Shown: in pieces, positions 58,610 to 64,000 of the stretch | How positions within the stretch are numbered: position 1 is the first letter of the stretch | Layout of the letters: each line of letters starts with the position of its first letter | From: CP2-2F sp034432555 | GTDB lineage: Bacteria; Chloroflexota; Anaerolineae; Aggregatilineales; UBA2796 | Direction of reading: 5' to 3' | NCBI GenBank assembly: GCA_034432555.1 | Contig: DAOUBW010000027.1 | Span: forward strand, 8,690 to 72,689 | DNA: 64,000 bases | The notes under the pieces: model-generated | Told to the model about the DNA's origin: nothing | Database searches by the model: none | Seen by the model: the letters and a program-made list of their open reading frames with translations, nothing else | Program-made: the position numbers and the translations under genes

Positions 58610-61105
58610 ATGCCTCCCAGTAAACGGCTCAAGCGCCCTGCTCAAAGTGCAGCGCAGCCGATCACCGTTGAGAACGAAGAACAAGACGTTACGCTTAGCT
58701 CCGAAGGCGGACAGCAATCCACCGAGAACACTGTGCAAGTGCCGCCTGAGCTGCCTATTCTGCCCCTGCGCGGGCTGATCGTTTATCCACAAACGGCGAT
58801 GCCGCTCAACATTGGGCAGAAACGCTCAGTGCGGCTTGTGGATGATGTGGTCAGTGGTGACCGCCTGATTGGGCTGGTCGCCTCGCGCAACCCTGAGTTG
58901 GAAACACCCGAACCCGGCGATATTTACAGCGTAGGGACGATGGCGGCTGTGCTGCGGCTGTTCCGTGCGCCTGACGGCACTATCCGCCTGCTGGTGCAGG
59001 GCTTGGCACGCATCCGTGTGGATGAATACACGCAAAACGAGCCGTTCTTGCGGGCGCGTGTTACGCACATCCCAGAAGTGGTGGAGACGACCAGCGAAGT
59101 TGAGGCGCTCAAGCGGACTGTGATTGACCAGTTCAGCAAGCTGGCAGAACTGGTGCCAAGCATCCCTGGCGATCTGATCAACTCGGCGCTCAACACCAAC
59201 GATCCGCTTCAATTGGTGTATGCCATTGCCACCTATATCCGCCTCAGCCTCGATAACTATCAGCGCATCCTAGAGCTAGATAGCGTGCTGGAGAAGCTGC
59301 ATTTGCTCATGCAAATCCTCAGCAAAGAGATTGAGGTGCTGGAGATCAGCCGCAAGATTCAGAGTCAGGCGCAGTCCGAGATTGAGCGGATGCAGCGCGA
59401 CTACTATCTGCGTGAACAGTTGAAGGCGATTCGGCGCGAACTGGGCGAAGATGACGAACAGCTCGCCGAGGTGGAGCAGTTCCGCGAGCGCATTGAGGCT
59501 GCCAAGCTGCCTGAAGAGGCACTCCACGAGGCGCAGCGCGAGCTAGAGCGCATGTCACGCCTACCGGCTGCCTCTGCTGAATATGGCGTGATCCGCACTT
59601 ACCTTGACTGGATGACCAGCCTGCCTTGGGCAAAACGCACTGAGGATAACCTGAACATCCGCCATGCGCGCCAAGTGCTAGAAGCTGATCACTACGGCTT
59701 GAAAGACATCAAAGAGCGCATCTTAGAGTTTTTAGCGGTGCGCCGTCTGCGCGCTGAACGCTATGGGAATGCCAACCCAACCAGCGCCGATACAACCCGT
59801 CGTGATCGGCAGGGCGCTATCCTGTGCTTTGTCGGACCGCCCGGCGTCGGTAAAACGTCACTAGGTGCTTCCATTGCGCGGGCGATGGAGCGCAAATTCA
59901 CGCGCATGAGTTTGGGCGGTGTGCGCGATGAGGCAGAAATACGCGGCTTCCGCCGCACCTATATCGGTGCCATGCCCGGACGCATGGTTCAGACGCTGCG
60001 CCGCGTCGAGACGCGCAACCCAGTCATCATGCTCGATGAGATTGATAAACTAGGGCGCGATTTTCGCGGCGATCCATCGGCAGCGCTCTTGGAAGTGCTT
60101 GACCCAGAACAAAATCACGAATTTCGGGATCACTACCTAGACGTGCCGTTTGATCTCTCGGAAGTGTTGTTTATCACGACCGCCAACGAGCTAGAGCCGA
60201 TTCCCGGCCCGCTGCGCGACCGTATGGAGATCATCACGCTCTCAGGCTACACAGAGCAGGAAAAGATACAGATCGCCTCGCGCTACCTTGTGCCGCGCCA
60301 AATCCGTGAGAATGGCTTACGTCCGAACGAGGTGCAGTTCACCACAGAGGCGCTCCAAACTCTAGTGCGCGACTACACCCGCGAGGCAGGCGTCCGCAGT
60401 TTAGAGCGCGCTATCGGCGGTGTGACGCGCAAAGTGGTGACGCGCATCGCAGAAGGTGACGTGAAGCGTGTCCGCGTGACGCCTGCCGCTGTGCGTAAGG
60501 CGTTGGGCAGACCGCGCTTTGGCTATGGCGAAGAACTGACCACACGCACCGAATTGCCCGGCGTTGCGACCGGACTCTCGGTGACTGCCTTTGGCGGTGA
60601 TGTACTCTTTGTGGAAGCCACCCACATGCCGGGCAGCAAAGGCTTTCAATACACCGGTCAGCTTGGCGAGGTGATGCAAGAGAGCGCTCGCGCAGCGTTC
60701 AGTTATCTACGGGCACATGTGACCGATTTAGGCGTGCCTGCTGATTACTTTGAAAAGCACGATATTCATCTGCATGTGCCGGCGGGCGCGGTGCCGAAAG
60801 ACGGACCTTCCGCCGGCGTCACGATGGTGACGGCGCTTGCCTCACTGATGACGGGGCGCACGGTGAAGCACAACGTCGCCATGACGGGTGAGATCACGCT
60901 GCGCGGCAAGGTGCTGCCGGTCGGTGGTGTGAAAGATAAGGTGTTGGCGGCGCACCGCTTCGGTGTGGATACTATCATTTTGCCAAAGCGCAACGAACCC
61001 GACCTTGACGATCTGCCAGACGATGTGCGCGCTGCGCTCACCTTTGTGCTGGTAGACGATGTGAACGAAGTGCTGCACACAGCACTCTCATCCAAACGCG
61101 AATAA
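58610..61105 (+). CDS. lon: ATP-dependent Lon protease (LonA)
   Basis: The protein has an N-terminal substrate domain (LPILPLRGLIVYPQTAMPL), a long coiled-coil region, an AAA+ module with Walker A GPPGVGKTS near residue 410, and a C-terminal protease domain. The catalytic Ser734 is in PKDGPSAG, and the catalytic Lys is in GGVKDKVLA near 777. Lon degrades misfolded and regulatory proteins. Length 831 is a little longer than the standard 780-800, because of an acidic N-terminal extension. It follows Hsp20 by six bases. Confidence 0.97.
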   Translation: MPPSKRLKRPAQSAAQPITVENEEQDVTLSSEGGQQSTENTVQVPPELPILPLRGLIVYPQTAMPLNIGQKRSVRLVDDVVSGDRLIGLVASRNPELETPEPGDIYSVGTMAAVLRLFRAPDGTIRLLVQGLARIRVDEYTQNEPFLRARVTHIPEVVETTSEVEALKRTVIDQFSKLAELVPSIPGDLINSALNTNDPLQLVYAIATYIRLSLDNYQRILELDSVLEKLHLLMQILSKEIEVLEISRKIQSQAQSEIERMQRDYYLREQLKAIRRELGEDDEQLAEVEQFRERIEAAKLPEEALHEAQRELERMSRLPAASAEYGVIRTYLDWMTSLPWAKRTEDNLNIRHARQVLEADHYGLKDIKERILEFLAVRRLRAERYGNANPTSADTTRRDRQGAILCFVGPPGVGKTSLGASIARAMERKFTRMSLGGVRDEAEIRGFRRTYIGAMPGRMVQTLRRVETRNPVIMLDEIDKLGRDFRGDPSAALLEVLDPEQNHEFRDHYLDVPFDLSEVLFITTANELEPIPGPLRDRMEIITLSGYTEQEKIQIASRYLVPRQIRENGLRPNEVQFTTEALQTLVRDYTREAGVRSLERAIGGVTRKVVTRIAEGDVKRVRVTPAAVRKALGRPRFGYGEELTTRTELPGVATGLSVTAFGGDVLFVEATHMPGSKGFQYTGQLGEVMQESARAAFSYLRAHVTDLGVPADYFEKHDIHLHVPAGAVPKDGPSAGVTMVTALASLMTGRTVKHNVAMTGEITLRGKVLPVGGVKDKVLAAHRFGVDTIILPKRNEPDLDDLPDDVRAALTFVLVDDVNEVLHTALSSKRE

Positions 61106-61177
61106 GCTACGGCGCGCCTAGCTGGGTAGAGCGCGCCACTGAGCAGAAGTGTAGCAAAACTTTAAAGGATAGTTGCC

Positions 61178-61540
61178 GTGCCAAAAGTCATGATTGTTGA
61201 TGATGATCGGACGACAGTAATGCTTTTACAAACGCTGCTTGACCTTGATGGCTTTCAGGTCGTCTTGGTGGCGCGTGGCAGCGAAGCGTTGGAGATTGCA
61301 CGCAGAGAAGCGCCTGACGTTTTTCTGATTGATTATCACCTGTCTGGCAACATGCACGGCACGGCTGTGATCGAGCAGTTGCGTGCCGACTCTGCATTCC
61401 AGCAGACGCCCATCATCATGACTTCGGGCATGAACGTTGAGGAGGCAGCCTTGCGCGCAGGTGCCAACCTATTTCTGATCAAACCCTTCGATCCCGCCGA
61501 ACTGCCAAGCCTATTGAATCAGTTGCTTAGCTCGGTTTGA
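61178..61540 (+). CDS. CheY-like single-domain response regulator
   Basis: This 120-residue receiver domain begins PKVMIVDDDRTTVMLLQTLL. The acidic pocket DDD, the phosphorylated Asp in FLIDYHLSGN, and the Lys in LIKPFDPAEL are all present. It has no output domain. The start is GTG at 61178, with AAGGATA upstream. It may act with the sensor kinase at 56335 or with a kinase elsewhere. The Lon operon ends 72 bases before. Confidence 0.92.
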   Translation: MPKVMIVDDDRTTVMLLQTLLDLDGFQVVLVARGSEALEIARREAPDVFLIDYHLSGNMHGTAVIEQLRADSAFQQTPIIMTSGMNVEEAALRAGANLFLIKPFDPAELPSLLNQLLSSV

Positions 61541-61595
61541 TCGGAGTTTTCACCATGTGAACACCCTCATACCGTATTTTGGGAATGTTTAGCGT

Positions 61596-63524
61596 ATGAC
61601 CAACAAATCAATCAAGCGTAACGGCAAAATGCAGTGGTACCGCGTTGACCTGCATATTCACACGCCTGCCTCTGCCGATTACCAAGAGCCGAACGCGACT
61701 TACCTCGATATTTTGCGCCGTGCCGAAATGCGCGGCTTGGATATTATTGCGTTCACCGATCACAACACGGTTGCCGGCTACGACGCCATGTATGAGGAGA
61801 TCAAAACGCTGGAACTGCTGGCACAGCGCGAGCGCGCCACGCCCGAAGAACGCCGCCGCCTTGCCGAATACCGCCGTCTGCTGGATAAAATTCTGGTGCT
61901 GCCCGGCTTTGAGTTCACCGCCACCTTTGGCTTTCACATTCTAGGGCTGTTTTCGCCCACTTTGCGCGTCCGCCAAATTGAGCATATTTTGCTCAGCCTG
62001 CATGTGCCTGCTCAATCGCTGGATGATGGCTTGACGAACGTTGGCGCTTCCTCAGATGTGCTGACTGCCTACCGCATGATCAACGAGGCAGGCGGCATTG
62101 CCATCGCCGCGCACGCTAATTCGACGCACGGCGTTGCCATGCGCGGCTTTGATTTCGGCGGGCAGACGCGCATCGCCTACACGCAAGACCCTTACCTCCA
62201 CTGCCTTGAAGTAACCGATCTTGATCGGCGCGGACGCGGCACGACCGCCCGCTTTTTCGATGGCACCAAGCCCGAATATCCGCGCCGTATGCGCTGCATT
62301 CAAGGCTCGGACGCCCACCGCATCACCAAAGACCCCCGCAACGAGAAAAATCTGGGGATTGGTGACCGCATCACCGAAGTGCTGCTCTCCGAACGCTCGT
62401 TCGAGGCGCTGCGCGAGATGTTCACCAGCAATGACTTTGCCCGTTCGCGTCCCTATTTCGGCGGGCAAGAGGTCTACGACTATGTGCAGATGGCACGTGA
62501 AGCAGGTCCAAGCATTGTGCAGTCCTTCCACGAGAGCATGGCGCGGCAGGGCGGTAAGCTCTACGCCGTGATCGCGGATGTGTGCGCCTTTGCCAACACC
62601 AACGGCGGCACAGTCTACATCGGCGTCTCGGCGGATATGACCACGATTCCTGTGGGCGTCAGCAACATTGGCGAGAGCATCGAGTCGCTGCGGACAGAGA
62701 TTGCACGCAGCATTAATCCGCCGATTGAGGTGGAGATTGACGCGCAGGAGACTTCCGGCAAGTCGGTTATTCGCATTCAGGTGCCACGCGGCAACGATTC
62801 GCCCTACGCCATCGATGACAACAAAATCTATGTGCGCGACGAGGCAGAGACGAGCCTTGCCGTCCGTGATGAAATTGTGCGCTTGGTGCTGAAGAAGACG
62901 CAGCGCACTGCACCAGCGGCTGAAACGCCTAAAAAGACGACCGCCACGCTGCGTCCGATCACCGTGCTGCCTGCTGTCGAGAGCCTGACTGTGCCGCTGG
63001 TGAAAGCCGATCCGAGCGCCGAAGGCATGCCGAGCAGTGCCGTCGTGTTGAGCGAGCCAGCCGCCGAGCCTGCCAAGCGCGCACGGCGCAGCCGCACACC
63101 CTTGAAACCGCCGACTGGCACGCCTACCCGCGATGACTCCGCGTTGGCGAGTGCGCCGCGCACCGGTGTGGAGATCATCGGCACCGAGACGCGCAAAGGT
63201 GAGCAGTACCACATCATGCGCGATCTGCGGAACGGCAGCATCGTGAAGAACGTCACGCGCACCTCAGCGCGCCGCCTGTGGCACTACGCCATCATGCAGC
63301 ACGAGACCAATCCGGTTGATCTGAATTTGGTGCAGTGGGTGGGCAACGTTGGCTTGTGGAAGCGCTACAAGCGCGGCGGCGTTATTCGCTACGATTTGGT
63401 GCTGACCGAAGGTGGGCATACGCGCACTTTCTACGGCGTCACTGAAGATGGGATGCAAGGGGCATGGGCGCAGTTCGTCAGCGATGAAGAACCGACCATC
63501 ATCGAGGACGCCAACGACGATTAG
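61596..63524 (+). CDS. PHP-domain phosphoesterase fused to Schlafen AlbA_2 domain
   Basis: The N-terminal PHP domain (residues about 12-290) has metal motifs DLHIHT, FTDHN, IAAHANSTHG and QGSDAHR. Residues about 300-430 carry an AlbA_2/Schlafen fold: FANTNGGTVYIGVS and IKIYVRDEAETS-like elements (NKIYVRDEAETSLAVRD). A low-complexity Pro/Ala/Thr linker follows, then a C-terminal domain (about 530-630) with RRLWHYAIMQHE and WKRYKRGGVIRYDLVL. The family may be a nucleic-acid cutting or signal-responsive enzyme. A terminator follows at 63546. Confidence 0.85.
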   Translation: MTNKSIKRNGKMQWYRVDLHIHTPASADYQEPNATYLDILRRAEMRGLDIIAFTDHNTVAGYDAMYEEIKTLELLAQRERATPEERRRLAEYRRLLDKILVLPGFEFTATFGFHILGLFSPTLRVRQIEHILLSLHVPAQSLDDGLTNVGASSDVLTAYRMINEAGGIAIAAHANSTHGVAMRGFDFGGQTRIAYTQDPYLHCLEVTDLDRRGRGTTARFFDGTKPEYPRRMRCIQGSDAHRITKDPRNEKNLGIGDRITEVLLSERSFEALREMFTSNDFARSRPYFGGQEVYDYVQMAREAGPSIVQSFHESMARQGGKLYAVIADVCAFANTNGGTVYIGVSADMTTIPVGVSNIGESIESLRTEIARSINPPIEVEIDAQETSGKSVIRIQVPRGNDSPYAIDDNKIYVRDEAETSLAVRDEIVRLVLKKTQRTAPAAETPKKTTATLRPITVLPAVESLTVPLVKADPSAEGMPSSAVVLSEPAAEPAKRARRSRTPLKPPTGTPTRDDSALASAPRTGVEIIGTETRKGEQYHIMRDLRNGSIVKNVTRTSARRLWHYAIMQHETNPVDLNLVQWVGNVGLWKRYKRGGVIRYDLVLTEGGHTRTFYGVTEDGMQGAWAQFVSDEEPTIIEDANDD

Positions 63525-63545
63525 CCGCAAGTGACAAGTGCTGCG

Positions 63546-63579
63546 CCCTCAGTGTGTATATGCTGAGGGTGCGGTTTTT
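63546..63579 (+). terminator. Intrinsic terminator of the PHP-Schlafen gene
   Basis: Seven-base arms (63546-63552 and 63563-63569), extendable outward by G-C pairs, precede TTTTT at 63575-63579. It ends the plus-strand transcript. The tail touches the stop codon of the minus-strand gene. Confidence 0.8.
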
Positions 63580-64000
63580 AGGGTGCAAAGCGCTTGAAAG
63601 CTGCATCAAATTCGGGGCGCAGCTCAACGCCGACCTGCTCAAATAGATCGAGCAGCGCTGCAAAGCAACCCTCACCGCCCAAAAAATCCCAAAACTGCTC
63701 GGCGACAAAGAGTTCGTGCGTCAAGTCCATCATGCCGCGTGCTGTCCAGCGTTCATAGGGCTGCGGCGCATACGGATTGTAGGGAATGGCAATCGCTGTG
63801 GTCAGCGCGATGTGGGGCTGGTGTGCGAAAAGCAAAGCTGCCCACTCTAACAGCATCCTCTTGAATTTCTTGAAATCACCCTGATTAGGCTTGGCTGTCT
63901 TAAGGTCAAATAGATAATGCTGCCCGTTGTCCTGTTCAAGGTAAAGGTCTACACGGGTTGCTTTCATCGTGGTCACTTTACCAGTGGCAGCAACCTGCCG
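63578..64000 (-). CDS. Type II restriction endonuclease, TdeIII-like (5' end outside window)
   Basis: The open frame continues past the right edge, so the N-terminus is missing. The visible part has RVDLYLEQDNGQHYLFDLKTAKPN, which matches the catalytic PD-(D/E)xK segment (Asp and DLK) of TdeIII-type enzymes. Further blocks are IAIPYNPYAPQPYERWT, RGMMDLTHELFVAEQFWDFLGG and LFEQVGVELRPEFD. The family, recognised from memory, cuts specific double-stranded sites. A methyltransferase partner would be expected upstream, beyond the edge. The gene ends at the terminator of the PHP-Schlafen gene. Confidence 0.75.
   Translation of the reverse strand, partial: RQVAATGKVTTMKATRVDLYLEQDNGQHYLFDLKTAKPNQGDFKKFKRMLLEWAALLFAHQPHIALTTAIAIPYNPYAPQPYERWTARGMMDLTHELFVAEQFWDFLGGEGCFAALLDLFEQVGVELRPEFDAAFKRFAP

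Noticed and set aside
62052..63212. 386-codon minus-strand frame
   Set aside because: Antisense of the PHP-Schlafen gene, with Arg/His-rich shadow composition.
1..64000. tRNA, rRNA, insertion sequences or integrase genes
   Set aside because: None recognised on either strand in reading; small RNAs cannot be ruled out without a covariance search.

Overview
The window looks like a chromosomal segment of a Chloroflexota bacterium, most likely of the Anaerolineae and relatives. This is inferred from several traits: TadE/TadG-type surface proteins with long Pro-Thr-Ser stalks, an EF-G2-type translation factor, many MerR/CarH-like and RsbR-like regulators, an EAD-CHAT protein, clusters of small HEAT proteins, and moderately GC-rich DNA with dense coding on both strands. 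No rRNA, tRNA, CRISPR array, intact transposase or integrase was seen. No gap between genes exceeds about 300 bases.

Layout. 1-2.4 kb: two paralogous secreted alpha/beta hydrolases facing each other across a pterin-4a-carbinolamine dehydratase. 2.4-4.6 kb: an overlapping three-gene operon (extended SDR, small membrane protein, lectin/GH16-like protein). 4.8-8 kb: a FixH-like lipoprotein and FixG-like polyferredoxin, then XdhC and an Rrf2 regulator. 8.2-13 kb: proline dehydrogenase, a DUF3592-like protein, an SDR, enolase and an orphan sugar-binding protein. 13.3-17.4 kb: an EAD-CHAT caspase-like protein, a SET methyltransferase and an EF-G2-like GTPase. 17.5-24.1 kb: three Tad-type surface proteins. 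24.3-28.6 kb: glycosyltransferase, endonuclease V, and an exonuclease-DinG fusion whose helicase half has lost its ATP-binding motif. 28.7-34.2 kb: a minus-strand block of small regulators, including three tandem paralogues with near-identical segments, an HTH-RsbRD-like protein and a MerR-B12-like protein without the cobalamin-binding His.

34.3-45.3 kb: methyltransferase, HU protein, isoaspartyl peptidase, MFS transporter, then a minus-strand run of three small HEAT proteins, an Asp-rich protein and glycogen synthase, followed by a secreted GH39/GH5-like protein, a phosphoribosyltransferase and a YyaL-type thioredoxin-fold protein. 45.4-56 kb: PepF, ProA, another MFS transporter, a decayed DNA methyltransferase, an M24 peptidase, RodZ-like protein with L9, and an SGNH protein. 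56-64 kb: a hybrid sensor kinase, Hsp20-Lon, a CheY-like regulator, a PHP-Schlafen fusion and, cut by the right edge, a TdeIII-like restriction endonuclease.

Most of the window is housekeeping or stress physiology: glycolysis and glycogen, proline turnover, proteostasis, and cell-surface assembly. The accessory candidates are the EAD-CHAT protein, the ATPase-dead DinG fusion, the tandem paralogue trio that shows gene conversion, the HEAT/acidic cluster, and the right-edge PHP-Schlafen plus restriction enzyme. No single complete new system can be proved from the sequence alone. All family assignments were made by eye from motifs, without database searches.
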